A DNA stretch of 64,000 bases from Ophiura sarsii (GCA_035610835.1 CM069443.1:61884480-61948479), one strand, 5' to 3'; positions 23,660 to 36,110 are shown, counted from the stretch's first letter. Program-made: numbers and translations. The notes: generated by a model not told the origin, from the letters alone.

Positions 23660-24470
23660 GACCATTCACTTCGAATTTGTCCTTGAGCTCGAGAGTTCAG
23701 GAGCTTGCTTTCGTAAAATTTTGAACCCGGTATTGTATTTTAGTGGAATAAATCGTATTAAAAACTGGAAACCATCGCATGACCAGGCTGCCGTTAATAA
23801 GTTAGGATGAATCCACCAGTCTCTTAACATGGCGCACGGTCGCATGCGCACAAAAGATAATGAGGCCGACGTTGGGGGACTGGTAGAGATAGGTGTACGC
23901 CCTCTATTGGTGGGTTTCGTATTGTATGAGTGGTATAACACTTTTTATTAAAAGTTCTACATTCCAAAATGTAAAAAGCTTCAAACATGTTTAAAACATA
24001 ATATACATAAATAAAAATAAGAAACAAATAAAATATGTTTATTTTTAAAATTTAGTAGTAATATTTTTATGTTATTTTAAATAAATAACATCGAAAACTA
24101 TATTTAAGTTTGTGAATATAAATATGCACTTAAAAACAACGTAATCATTAATAATAAAATACGACAAACACTCGCGTCGTCGGAAACTCACACACGGGAT
24201 TTATAGAGGTAAGTTCATAATTATTTGTATTTTGAAATGGCGAGTAGGCCTATTGTGAAAATCAAGAACAAAACAATATAACAATCGGATCATCTGCGTA
24301 GAATCGCCAGCAGAGAAACTGCCGACTACCGTAGCCTCTCTCTCGACCATGTAACAATCCTAGCAGTAGCAGGCAGGTGGCCAAATTGTCCCACCGAGTA
24401 AATTGGCAAATATGGCCACCAAGACAAAATGCGTAATAAATTCACTATTTTTCATGTTTGGGAGTTCCTT
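23660..24470. other. Non-coding stretch, nothing firm
   Basis: A 40-codon frame starting at AACATGGCGCACGG (23827) has no recognisable motif and is not called. Confidence 0.4.
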
Positions 24471-24473
24471 TAG

Positions 24474-24612
24474 TATACCCTACCACTGCATGTCTTCAAT
24501 GGGGACTTTTAAAGAACGACCCATTCATAATTTCATCATACACTTGCAGATAGTTGCACAGTGTATGTACTACTAACTAGTTAGTAGTGAGGAAGTGGTA
24601 GGGTATTTGAAG
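24474..24612. repeat. Small foldback repeat with central palindrome
   Basis: ATACCCTACCACT at the left is the reverse complement of AGTGGTAGGGTAT at the right. A perfect 20-bp palindrome with arm ACTACTAACT sits at 24569-24588. Confidence 0.7.
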
Positions 24613-24879
24613 CTTACCCTCCTAGTCCTAGTCTTCTTGATTGTTTTCTTGATTGTTATGAGCTGTATCTCCAAGCATTTATTGATGGGTTGCCTTTATT
24701 AAAGAGAAAGGGCTTACTGTTTTGGCCCATACTAGGCAGAATTGAGGACAAAGACTGTACTTTTTCCCCTTCTCTCTTCGTATTCAGAGGGGTAACACAT
24801 GATCGTTCCAGGATCTTGAAATACCCCCTATTTGACAGCGTTTCACGGACAATTTGGCTAATTTGACCCCCTTTTCGCA

Positions 24880-25262
24880 CAAAAACGAGAACATTTTGAC
24901 TGAAAATAATCCCCCTTTTTTCACCATTTCAAGGACACTTTCTATATAGTCCCCCTATTTGCGCAAAAACGAGGACACATATGGTTCAAAATACCCCTTT
25001 TTACTTCTTCGCGGACATAGCCTCTCCAAAATGACCCCTTATTTGTTGAAATCGCGGAATACTTTTTTGTAGCTTCAAAAAACACCCCTAATTTGTGAAA
25101 ATCGCGGACATGGTACAGAAAACCCACCCTTTTGAAATCGCGGACATAGCTTCCAAAATGACCCCTTATTTGTTGAAATCGCGGAATACTTTTTTGTAGC
25201 TTCAAAAAACACCCCTAATTTGTGAAAATCGCGGACATGGTACAGAAAACCCACCCTTTTTC
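24880..25262. repeat. Degenerate tandem repeat with a 127-bp duplicated block
   Basis: Short units like ACCCCTTATTTGTTGAAATC with GCGGACAT recur. The block at 25026-25140 is repeated almost exactly from 25153, a period of 127 bp. Confidence 0.85.
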
Positions 25263-25456
25263 GCGATTTTTGGAACGATTATGCGTACCCAAAGACCAAA
25301 GTTAATGTTGACTGAAACCACCGGGACTTTTTCAACAACACCATTTACAATTGGGCTTTTTTAGGGGATTCAAAACCAGCAGTGCTAATAATTTTTTACA
25401 AGAATTTGTGGATGAGTTGAAATCTAAATTTGAGCAATGGTTGTTCAGGTCAAGTT

Positions 25457-28328
25457 CATATGGGCAATTCCATAGATTGGTGATATGACCTGAAAATTTT
25501 AAATTCAATTTGGATGCTTATTACCCATCTTATTTTATTGTATACACTTGTAGGTATATGGGACAATCAAATGTTTGAATGATTTGTTTGTAAATTTCAA
25601 GAAATTATCGTCATAAGTTGGAAAATGTTTTTTTCATAAAAAATAAGTGAAAAATGTGTGTTCAGGTTATGTTGACCTCTTACATATTAATATTAACTGT
25701 AAATATAAATATTTGTTGATTTGGGTCATTCCATTTAATAGGGTACCAAATTGTGACATGCACATTTTGGGCCTAAATTCAGAAATTATCTTTATTGCTT
25801 AAAACTAGTTATCTACTTGCTAAATTTAGTGATTAAATTCAGAACAGTGACATGTTAAACCATTTAAAGGACAAAAAGAGCACATAAACACTAAGAATAT
25901 CCTGATTTTATTGAAAATTGTTTGTTTCGCGTGTAAATATTTTAAAGGGGACACCAAAATGCTTGTTATGCTGTAGGTCCCTATCAAACATTTGTTGTGC
26001 CATTTTTCTTTTCAATTTATGTAACCTGGTTACTTTCTCACCTAGAAACTCAAATGATTCATCGATCATATGCTTCATCTCACTTTTATTCCCAAGAAAC
26101 AATGTTTCGCGTGTAAACGACGTAAAGGGGACACCAAACCTTCATTCTACATTATTCAAATTCTTAAAGAAATTGGTCAATCTTTTATTCAGTATTAATT
26201 ACATACCCCACTCCAGTTATAAATTGATGTTGAATTGAGAACCAATTGAGTTCAGGAAAAACTTTTAAAGTAATCACAAAGTTTCACGACGTAAATATTT
26301 GGGGGGACACCAAAGAGGTCGGTCAATATGTAATATGACCCATTGTATGTGTTTTTTAACATTAAATTTATTCTTACCACGTTTTTTATAAAAGGGATGC
26401 CTAGGGCTAATCAATATCCAAAGCTTGTTATAAAACAATAAGTTTTATGGGTTATACACTCAATTGAATCTTGGCATGTTTCGCGTGTAAAGGGGGACAC
26501 CAAAGTTTACGCGCGAAACATATTTTTTGTGAACTCGTTATGTTATAAAAATATCTTTTTTTTGGTGAAATGTTAGTTTAATATGGAATATCTATCTTTT
26601 ATTAACATTAAAATTTAGAAAAAAACAAGAGAATCTTGCAAGAGAAAGTAAAACCACCTATATTTAAACTATGTTTTTCCATGTACCAAATATTTGCTTA
26701 AAAAGTGACACATTTTGCCAATTTTTGCTCAAAATATGGCCCATGCAAGGTCAGAAAATATTTTTTGTTCGTTAATGTCAGTAGATAATAATAATAGTAA
26801 ACAATTAAAACCATTAAAATGGGCATATGTACTATGGAAATATAAAAAATGTCCCATGAAACCAAAGACCACTAGAAATGCCCATTGGTACCCATATAAA
26901 TGGAATAACCCATTTCTGAAATGCATAATACCTTAGTTTCAAGTTACCAACTATGAAAAATACCTATGCATTGACACAAGTTGGGAAGAATCTCCTGTGT
27001 GTCCGATGGTAATTGAAAATGTAACGTGAGTAACGATAAACATCAAATAGTTGTCCTACTCAATTGTTCTTTGCTTTTAAATTCTGCCAAATGGAATAAT
27101 AATCATACTCCAGGTACTTAATTTGAAAACAGGAAATATAATGGGATATGTGTAGTTTTATTAAAATGGCAGAGGTTTGAAAACTGTAACGTGAGTAACA
27201 ATTGTAACGTGAGTAACAAAAATGTAACGTGAGTAACGGCCTAAAATGCATTGTAGCAATAAGAAATGGATCTCTTTTTGCTTTTACTGCACTTAGTTTT
27301 ATTCATTTATCAGTCTTATGTCAGTCTGGCACTTCCATCACTTCGTACGCACTATTTCCAGGGGTCATTGCGTGTCTTTCCAAGTTTTTCAACAAGTAAA
27401 ATAGTAACTTTGTCCTCTGAAAGTCACTTTTGAAGGAAAATATTCAATTTAGTTGGTTACAAAGTGTTAAATATACATGCATAGCTTATGTACACAAATA
27501 TTGTAGAGCATTTTCTGCATATTTCTTGCGTTCATCGTTCCTAAGTTCAAAAATATTGATTTTGCGCAAAGGTGCTGAATTCGGCAACCTTGATAACTAC
27601 GGTGTAATTCATCAATTATATGCAATTATTTTCACCTAACACTTGTTAAACATAATGTTAAGTTTCAAAAAAGAAAATAGCTCTCAAATTGTTTCTGTTT
27701 TAATGCAAAATGATACCATTTTCATCAATATATTGTTGATGTAACAGGTAGAGAGTTTGCAAAATGTCCTGTGAACTTGTGTAGCGGTCATACTTGACCG
27801 TTTGGAGACATAATAACATTTTGGGAAATGAAATACATCATGTCAAGACTATTTCATAACATTTTGAGCTAATCTGCATGAGCTATATAAATATAATTTG
27901 AATTTGCAAAAACAAGTAACGTGAGTAACGTAACGTGAGTAACAGCTATTTTGGTCAATTTTCTGAAAAGTGTTTGTCTAATCAGATTAGTTTCACCTTG
28001 CATTTGTAGATCTTAATGTTAGCTTTATCAACCATGTTAAACTTGTTTCCAAAAATATCCTGTATGAGGACACTTTGTGAATGAAGGCTTGTTGCCATTT
28101 TATGATGGCCAATCAAATGTAACGTGAGTAACAAAAGTGTTTTCCTTCTCACTCGCAAGTCATGTCTTGTCCTGCAATTCTAATTGCATATAAAGTTAGT
28201 GTTGGGTCTTGTGTAACTACTGCAGAAAAAATAATTCTGTCAAGCTTGTTCTTCTAAAAAATATGGCACTTCCAAAAGTGTAACGTAGTGAAAAAGCGTA
28301 ACGTGAGTAACATGGAATTGCCCATATG
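25457..28328. mobile_element. Candidate 2.9-kb element with 17-bp perfect inverted ends and internal motif series
   Basis: CATATGGGCAATTCCAT at 25457-25473 is exactly inverted at 28312-28328. A TA duplication is possible if the ends start at TGGGC. The left half has four copies of a motif like GTTTCGCGTGTAAA followed by GGGGACACCAAA (near 25920, 26103, 26281, 26478). The right half has about eight copies of GTAACGTGAGTAAC (27021-28310), one directly against the right end. No transposase-like frame is seen. The extent is inferred from the inverted ends. Confidence 0.6.
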
Positions 28329-28329
28329 G

Positions 28330-29350
28330 CTAATTTTTAAGATTGATTGGAGGTACGGTTTTCTAGATGACAATTTTATTGTAAAAAAACCATTTTAAGT
28401 CATTTTGAATTCTTTTGTTTTGTACTGTTTTTCGGCCAACAGAGGGCAGTCTATTTTCTTTTGTTTTATGTTGGTTTTTTGACTCCCTACAATGTAGGTA
28501 AAATTTCTATACAAATGTAGTTTTTTGTTTAAAGTGCTCTAATTTTTTATTCAAAACTCCATTAGGCGCATGAAAGTCAATTGCGAATTTCCTGTTACTT
28601 TTTTTTCTCAAAGTGATGAGGCGACTTTTTCATTATTTATTATTCATTATTTGATCAGATTTCATTATTGACATGTAAATGCATGTTTGATCAACCCATA
28701 TTGATACGGTGCTCATTTAAATAAATATAAAAACGTATAATGCATCAAAATAATGTTCACGGAAGGTAGGTTTACGATTAAAAAAGCCTTGCTTATGAGC
28801 CTAGTTCTCAAAATTCATATTTTAAGAAAGTGAAAAATGTGTTCAAATTAATAAAACTGGCAACAATTGTGTTTAAAAATAAATAATGATTTTTTGGGGA
28901 AATCTTGAAATTTTGACGCGGGTGAAAAAAGTGATGCGGGCGGGTAACAGGAAACTCGATATCGACTTACATGCGCCTTAGATTCCTGCAGCACAGGAAT
29001 TAAAGAGAGTTGTTGGTTACATAGCCAACGTATACACCAAGTGGCATTACATTTAGTAAAGTGCATGAACTTGAAAAAAATAATTAAGTGCATTAATTAG
29101 CCTAATATTTTTTTAATTATTTTTTTTATAATTTATTATGTCTTACAGCCTCCCGCAGAACAGGAAACTTTCTAAAAACTTAATTCAATAACAAGCTCCC
29201 AAATTTTCAGCTTTGTAGTATTTATACTTTTCTTGTAAAAATTAGTTAATCATTTTTACATAGATACATTTTCTTTGTATTTTGCTAGGGGGTCAAAAAA
29301 AATTAGCCATACATGTACATGTAGGAACAACCTTTAAAGTTCAATGGCAA
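28330..29350. other. Non-coding, AT-rich
   Basis: No gene or element end recognised. Confidence 0.45.
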
Positions 29351-29354
29351 GACA

Positions 29355-29650
29355 ATGCAGGTGAAATTCAAGAATATGAACTGTGACACACCAGCCAGAG
29401 CTTTTGTAAAATGTACAAAGGGACATTCAGGTTATTATAGCTGTGATAAATATGTGACCAAATGGTATTTTATACTGAACACCGTGTCCGTGTGACACTT
29501 CCTCGTGTTGATGCAAATTGTAGAACTGATCAGAGCTTTGAGAACCAAGAAAATGAGGAGCACCAGTTGTTTAATTCAAGTTGATAGGGATGGTTTCACA
29601 ATTCTCTTTGGATTATATGCATCTCATAATAACATCTCATAATAATGAAA
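29355..29650 (+). pseudogene. Transposase-like protein remnant (KGHSGY / DYMHL family), three frames
   Basis: Three consecutive pieces in different frames match one conserved block of a widespread metazoan transposase-like family. Frame one, 29355-29450: CDTPARAFVKCTKGHSGYYS, then CDK. After a small indel, frame two at 29453-29584: VRVTLPRVDANCRTDQSFEN, then QENEEHQ and two stops. Frame three from 29587: GMVSQFSLDYMHL. The family usually has C..C after KGHSGY, then RTD.SF, then a MV..FPLDYMHL motif. A cellular domesticated copy cannot be excluded, but frameshifts and stops argue for a dead transposon. Recognition is from memory of the motif pattern. Confidence 0.6.
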
Positions 29651-29901
29651 TAACACAGATTTTTTACCTACTTCGCAGATCAAATGGCTGAACCGTCTGG
29701 GGGGACAATCAGCGCAGCAGGTAGTTAGTTGTGAGGATAATGGCTGAACTTATGACAGACGACTTCACCAGACTGTGAAATTGGAAGGGCAGGGGAGCCA
29801 AAACTGGCTTGGCCAGTTCACAAGTGGTGTTGTTTGCCGTAAGTAATTTATCATTGTTGGTCATTTTTCTGTTATGTAGGGATCAGTAACTTACTTATAA
29901 T

Positions 29902-30952
29902 CCGTGTTGTAGTACTCGAGTCCGGACTCGGTCTCGAGTCCCCTTGAAGGACTTGAACACAGAGGAGGGCTCAAACACTGAGAACTTAGGAATTTTACCT
30001 CAGTCCAAAGGCCAGTATTGGCATAATTTATAAGAATTTAAAATGTCGTTATCCTTATCTTCAGTTCTTGAGAAATATTGTCATAAAACATAATAAATAC
30101 CTCTGACTGTTGAAAATATAAGAAGCCGAAAAACATGTTTATCATAGAAATCCTATAACTATAATGTAAAGAGACTTAAAATTGTGTGCAAAAATGAAAA
30201 TATACAATTAAGGATATTTTTACGAGGAAAATGTTCTTTGTCTGTGTTTTCAACAAAAATGATCTTTCATTAGCAATTTTTAGCTTCAAAGAGCAGCTCA
30301 GTCTCCTCACTCTTACTCCACAGAGTAGAATCTGTTAGATTATCACAACCAGGGTTGTAGTTACGCCAGGCGGCGCCGGGCCCGGAATTGGGCTGGCCGC
30401 TCGGCACTCTAAAAACAAATAATAATAATATTTTTTTTTTAACAGTTTGTGGATAAAATCATTAAACTGCCTCATAAAACAAGACATTATGTGGCGACTG
30501 GCAGGAACCCTCAAAGTGCATTAAAAAGGCCTAAAAACATCCCGGCCACTGAGCCGCAAGAATTGTGTAACCAAATAGCGAAATATTGCGCCTGACACTC
30601 AAAATGCTCTGGCTACAACCCTGATACAACTTAACTTTGTTCTTAAGTTTGACATTTCTCAATGTATAACACTTTTTTCAATTGCTGACCACATATCCGA
30701 GCCGAGCATCAAAATCCTCACTACACCGTTGATTCAAAATGGTATCCAAATGTGTCCATGAATATAAAACAGGGGAAAAAGTAGTATGTTTGCGTGGCCT
30801 GTAGAGAGCAAAATATATGACATGAAATATTATCAGAACTTAAAATATATGAGGACTCGGTCTCTGTCTTGGTCTTGGACTCGGACAGTAAGAATTGGGA
30901 CTCGAGAAACAAGGACTTGGACTTTGGTAGGGTGCACTCAGCTACAACACTG
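29902..30952. mobile_element. hAT-like element with GTGTTGTAG ends, containing a nested element
   Basis: Left end CCGTGTTGTAG, right end CTACAACACTG. Flanks CTTATAAT (29894-29901) and GTGATAAT (30953-30960) match at six of eight positions, a decayed 8-bp target duplication. Subterminal GACTCGAG/CTCGAGTCC motifs occur in both arms. No transposase is visible. Confidence 0.7.
30350..30623. mobile_element. Nested hAT-like MITE
   Basis: Ends CAGGGTTGTAG and CTACAACCCTG inside the 29902-30952 element. Flanking ATCACAAC and ATACAACT look like a target duplication with one indel. Confidence 0.65.
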
Positions 30953-31287
30953 GTGATAATTGTTAGTGAAGCCTGCATTGTCTCTTTCTTGTTACTTCTG
31001 ACCATGCTTTATGACAAATATTTGTTTATTTATCTTTATACTATAGAGATCCCTAGGCCCTATCCCTAACCCCGGTTTAGGGTTTTTGATTGGGATCACA
31101 ATTTTTAAGGATCCGGGGGATCCTCTGTTCTCAAGTCCCATGTCCCACCCACTAAGCCACGGCCCTCAGCTACTCATTCGCGCAGTCTGCGCTCACTATT
31201 ATACATGTAGGCTCCGTTTACTACGTCATCAAAAAACGGCGGCACAGGCGCTTGGAGAGGGACTTAAAATTGGCATTATTTAACATT

Positions 31288-31312
31288 CAGAGGGGGGGGG
31301 GGGGGGGGGCGG
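31288..31312. repeat. Poly-G tract
   Basis: About 19 consecutive G, then CGGGG. Possible G-quadruplex former. Confidence 0.9.
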
Positions 31313-31415
31313 GGTAAGGGTTAACATAAAAAAATGTATTCTCATTTCGCACATACTTTGAGCATCACAGTTCCTCAGTAGTTTAAATGATATACTGTCT
31401 GTCTTATTTTTTTAG

Positions 31416-31551
31416 GTGCCGAAAGAAAGGTATGGAAGAGCTCCGATGATACCTCTGCAGGCAACTACATCAAAAGCTGGTTAAAGTATGCAGCAGATAT
31501 ATCGGGAGGAAGGAAAGACAGAGAGTAAAGGAAAGTCGCTGCCAAACAAGG
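31416..31551 (+). CDS. Candidate exon, unrecognised product
   Basis: Bounded by a good acceptor (TCTTATTTTTTTAG) and a donor (AAACAAG followed by GTAATT). The frame that starts with the third base is open for 36 codons and reads AERKVWKSSDDTSAGNYIKS, then WLKYAADISGGRKDRE and a stop at 31524. The stop inside the interval means it would be a last coding exon, or the gene is broken. It lies near the transposase-like remnant and may belong to that element. I do not recognise the peptide. Confidence 0.3.
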
Positions 31552-32175
31552 TAATTATTTTGGGTATTTCATAAAAAAAATTGGAACAGAATACTAAACG
31601 TGTAAACATTCTATTCTACACCCATGATAAACAAAATTCAAGTTAATTAAAAAGATGTGAGATTTCACAATTAAATATTTGTCTGTGTATCATTACAAAA
31701 TTAAATCAAAAAGTCATACAATCTGATTAAGAACTTGAGACTATTCCCTGTCCTCCTGCATGCTGTATTCTTCCTTCCATTCAGCTTCAAACCTTATATA
31801 AGTTATATTGATCCTATTCTTGTGAAATTGAAAATAGAACTCATGTTTGAAATATCTGTTTGAAACATGTGGTACACTATCTGTTGGTAAATTTTAATTA
31901 TCTGATCACTATACTGAATAAGCATGTTTCTCATCAAGTTGTGATGTTTGGTGACTCCCCATATTTTATCCAACGCAATACAACAATAGATGGTTGAAGA
32001 GCTTCCAGATGTAGAGCTAAGAAAGTTGAGCAATCTAGACCTCGAAATGAGGATTCAGATAAGTTGGTGAGACCAGCACCTCTTTTGTTAGAGTGTATAT
32101 TGGACATGAAAACTATATTAAAATTAATTATCAATTTGATAGAGTTATTATTATATTTGTGTTTTACTTTATTCA

Positions 32176-32388
32176 GCTGACAGTGCAGATGGAAATGCAG
32201 AGGCAGACATGGAAAATGTAGAGGCTATGTCTGCGATGAATGATGATGAGACCGACCAATCAAATGGAAGCCTTCCGCCCCTAAACTGTGCACAAAGGTG
32301 GCTAATGTTATTGCTGCATGCTTGCAGAGCAATTGTGGTAACCTCGCACAAGTCAGCATCATCACCATTATTCACATTGGTTCAGTGA
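32176..32388 (+). CDS. Candidate terminal exon, acidic unrecognised peptide
   Basis: After the acceptor TGTTTTACTTTATTCAG, one frame is open for 70 codons to a TGA at 32386-32388. It begins DSADGNAEADMENVEAMSAM, then NDDETDQSNG. A second overlapping frame is open further (KLCTKVANVIAACLQSNCGN), so the true frame is uncertain. No upstream exon could be joined in phase with confidence. Confidence 0.3.
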   Translation, partial: ADSADGNAEADMENVEAMSAMNDDETDQSNGSLPPLNCAQRWLMLLLHACRAIVVTSHKSASSPLFTLVQ

Positions 32389-32420
32389 AACATTGTGCTG
32401 TTCTAAAGAGACTGGTTACA

Positions 32421-32465
32421 TTGTCCTGATGAAGTCAGAGCCACATCTGATAAAATGTTGACTAT
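32421..32465 (+). other. Hammerhead-core-like motif, copy 1
   Basis: Reads GTCCTGATGAAGTCAGAGCC, then ACATCTGATAAAATGTTGAC. CTGATGA precedes a potential TCAGA/TCTGA stem, but the GAAA box is changed to TAAA. The same layout recurs at 52539 in a better-kept form. Confidence 0.35.
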
Positions 32466-32469
32466 CTAT

Positions 32470-34160
32470 TTCAGTCTTACAATATACAGTGTACTGTGTT
32501 CTTGTTAATTTAACAGTTGAGTAGATTATAACAAACCTCGGTTAGTGCTCATCTCTGTATTCAGGCAAAATATAACCTAAGGAAGTTAAGATTCAGAAGC
32601 CAAGATAAGAAAATGTTTGATTTTAGTATGTATCATAGAGTAATTTGATGCGTGTATTTTATGAAAGTATTGTTACAACTGCCCACTGGTTTGACTGCTA
32701 GACTAACAAGGTATTTAAAAAAAACTGGACGGGGGAGATAGAAGACTGTTGAAAGTAGGCTTGAGTTATCCCGTGCTTTTTCTCTTACGTGACACGGGTC
32801 ATTCTATACGTGCGTGTCACGGGTACCCGTATCCCGTAAGTCTCACTCTCCGTGAATTCCCAAACCCAACCCACAGTAGAGCCCAAGCCCCGTAATAACC
32901 TGCATAGTGCATACCACCACGCAGCGTTCGATTTAACCAATGTAGCATCACGAAATACGACACACTTTTGAACACTAATGCACAAATATGTAGCAAAAAG
33001 TGCTACGCCAAAAGATTCCCTACTTGATCTCTGATCACGTACCATCAAAGCCAAACCTAAAGATTGAGTGTCATCTTCAAATAACTAAAACAAAGTATGG
33101 TAAATCTTGAAATATCGGCGGTTCATTTTCACTTTCGTCCAGAGTTAAAAATCCCATTGGTTTACACGTACTTGCGCAGAATTTTTCTGTCGGTTTAAAA
33201 TGTGTACAAAATGGCGGAGTTCTGCGCATCTCGAAGAAGTAATAATCATGACGTCACTTCTAGTCTTGTTTTCGTGTCGCATGGCAAAGGTCGAGGGGTT
33301 GTTGCCATATCATTGGGCTAATCATATTGAAGGGTTCACCTAGACTGTAACTCTCAGCCGCCCTCTTATGTTGCTATCTTGCAGGCTCCGATATTTGTAC
33401 AGCTTTAGCGTCCGTACGGTAATATTGATGACTGGGGGATGTAGCCTAGGGTTCGCCATAATCATTGGGCTAATTGCGAGACCAAGGCAACACGGAACAA
33501 AGAGGCCGTGGACTCAGTGACTCAGTATATTACTAAATCATATAATATAATACAAAATAGCATCCAAATAGCTTAGTATATTACTAAATGGCATCCAAAT
33601 AGCTGAAATAACTTACTGTGTCCTCTTACCTTCATATTATAACAATATCAATTACATTTTACAACAAAATCGCTTCAGAAGATGATTAATGCAAGTTATT
33701 AATATTAGCAAATGCCGCGAATTTTAGGGGTTTGTGAAAAGGTTACGAAAAGGTTACGACTTAGAAACGTCGTTTCAAATGACGGGGTCGCTCATCTCCC
33801 CCGTCAAAAAGGAGGTGGAGAGCCACAAGAGTAGATATCTCCACAGTGGAGCAATATCAGTTTTGACTTAATACAGAGATGATTTAAACCACATTGAAAG
33901 ATTTGATGAAACAATTTTCATCAGTTATTGTTTGTATCCTGAAGCACATCATTGAACTAATATGCAAAAAGTTCTGCATAAGATGTTGTAATAAAACAAA
34001 ATCTGTCTGAACCAAAAAAAGAAGGGTCTGCGGAGTGCATTCAAAGTGTCTAAACCAATCTGCATGTATGCCGTTCAATGCGTGCAACACACGCCTTGTT
34101 TTGATGAGCTGCTTGGTGCAGGTGTTAGCAGACTTGTTGACATTTTTTTATTTGTTATAA
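32470..34160. other. Non-coding stretch with a possible promoter-like spot
   Basis: No gene called. At about 33211 ACAAAATGGCGGAGTTC opens a 45-codon frame, and a palindromic TGACGTCA (CRE-like) lies at 33250. Evidence is too thin to annotate a gene. Confidence 0.35.
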
Positions 34161-34164
34161 CGTA

Positions 34165-34638
34165 CAGGCTGTATCAAAAAGATTTGTACCGTGGTCTGAT
34201 CAGTTTTTCAGAATTTGTTTTGATATGTTACGAACCAATTTATACCATTTTGCTTCTATATGCAAAATGTTTTCAGAATTTACAAGCTTTTAAAGGAATA
34301 TTGGCGTTTTTATCATTTTCATCGAAACGTTAGATCTGAAGCGCTCAATTCAAAGTTCCTCCTGACTGCACTCATATTCACTACTTATAAAGAGTTTGTG
34401 CAGTGAACCTATTAAATTTGCGTTGCTGCGAGTAAAACCATGATTACGTCGATCTTCATTTGAATGACAATAGCGGTCAGAAACAACAGCCAATTATCTT
34501 CAGATTATCAGATCAATAAGTTGACATAATTCCCTATTTATTAAAATCAAAAATATTGTATTTATCAGAGATTTTATATTTTTAATGCTTTTTTGAAAAT
34601 GGAACATATCAGAGTACAAATCATTTTGATACAGCCTG
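34165..34638. mobile_element. MITE with CAGGCTGTATCAAAA ends and TA duplication
   Basis: CAGGCTGTATCAAAAAGATT at the left is mirrored by AATCATTTTGATACAGCCTG at the right, with TA at 34163-34164 and 34639-34640. Homology of the arms continues about 45 bp. TA duplication fits Tc1/mariner-like elements. Confidence 0.85.
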
Positions 34639-34644
34639 TAGATC

Positions 34645-36025
34645 AAAATTATGCTAAAATTGTGAATTTTGATTTGTATAGTGTTGTGTATGACGTAGGT
34701 CAATGTAAAATATGAAAAATCAATGCACTTGACCTGGTATTGATTTGCTCACAATGCCACTGTATGTAACTTACATTGCATCGTTTAACGCAGGATGTAA
34801 TATTTTTCCGACAAATTTCTTGGCAAAAAATTATTGTTTTTCCCTTTGTTACAAAAGACTCAATCCTGGCCAGTAATCCTACAGCAAAATATAATAATTT
34901 GCCTTGCAGACATCAACTATTGAATCTGCGTACAAATTGTCCATATCAAGAGAATTTTCCCCTAGTTCCCCATATTTTTATTTCCAATCCCTGAGCAATT
35001 GTTAAAGGCGAGGATTTTCTAATGAAAGTCAACCAAAGTGGTGATATATTGTAAAAAAACCCAAAATACAGAAAGAATTACCCTTTGATATTGCCCAGAC
35101 AAACAAAATATAGAGTTTCTAAGCTTAGATACTTTGTATCATATTGTCGATCGTAGATTACTACCCTTTTTCCCTTTTACGTTAAAGGTGTTAGTCGCAC
35201 TCGCACACAGAACCTCAATAGATGGATATTATCAGTATTCTCAACTTTTGTTATTGACCAAGACTCAGACTGATACTGAGTTGGGAGTTACACCTGTTAC
35301 GTAGTAATGCGTCATCCGTATAGCTCATCCCACAATAAATTGATGCACTGGCCATTATGATTGGTTTATGTATGGACAATAAGAGTAATAGCTTACATTA
35401 TATTTTTCAAAATATGCTCCATCAAATAAAGCATGTACTTGAATCACCTTTTGGTTGCCCTTAAAAGATTTAGCTGATTTGAAAATTACTTATTTAGACA
35501 AAAACTGATCCAGTACTTTGTAGTTAATGTTATTGTACTGGCTTGCCACAGTTTATATTTTGATTTTTAGGCATAATTGTGTTATACCCTTCACACCAAC
35601 ATCGGTTAGTATGCGTTGTTCTTAAAAATCACGCACTATGAATACCCTGTGCACTACGAAAACCCTATTGTATATTTCACGGACATAAATTATGCTAATG
35701 AGCTCATTAAATGACGTCACTCACATCATCGGGTTTTGCCGATGATTGAAATCCGTTGATTGAAATTCTAGGTCGAGTAAAATGATGTTCTTATTTGTTG
35801 TCTGTGAGCTTTTCTGATTTTTTTCCCGTATTGGAATATTTTTTTATTGAAAATAGACAGTTCAAATTAAACGTTGGTTCCAAGTTCAAGTAACAGCACA
35901 TGTATTAAAGGCGACAGCAAAAGCAATATGCAAGCAACATTTGAGAAAAAACGATGCCCGACTTTGCAAAAAAGTGTACGGGGAAGTGTACGGGTGAACA
36001 TGACAAACCAAAACAGTCTTGTAAT
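34645..36025. other. Non-coding stretch upstream of the tRNA
   Basis: No gene, array or element end recognised. Confidence 0.45.
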
Positions 36026-36029
36026 AATC

Positions 36030-36046
36030 GCCTCCGTGGCGCAATT

Positions 36047-36086
<40 letters not shown>

Positions 36087-36103
36087 GAGTCCAGCCGGGG
36101 GCG
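36030..36103 (+). tRNA. tRNA-Asn (anticodon GTT)
   Basis: A 74-base cloverleaf. The acceptor stem is GCCTCCG with CGGGGGC (one G-U pair). The anticodon stem TTCGG/CCGAA is perfect, with loop CTGTTAA and anticodon GTT at 36064-36066. The B-box GGTTCGAGTCC (36082-36092) is canonical and the A-box TGGCGCAATTGG is standard. TTTTT at 36111-36115 is a Pol III terminator. One oddity: the T stem GGTGG/CCAGC has a G-G mismatch. No intron. Sequence otherwise matches typical animal tRNA-Asn closely, so it is probably functional. Confidence 0.95.
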
Positions 36104-36110
36104 TTGTTAC

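Noticed and set aside
25910..26500. Regularly spaced repeats suggesting a CRISPR array
   Set aside because: Spacing is about 180 bases, repeats are diverged, and the window is clearly animal DNA.
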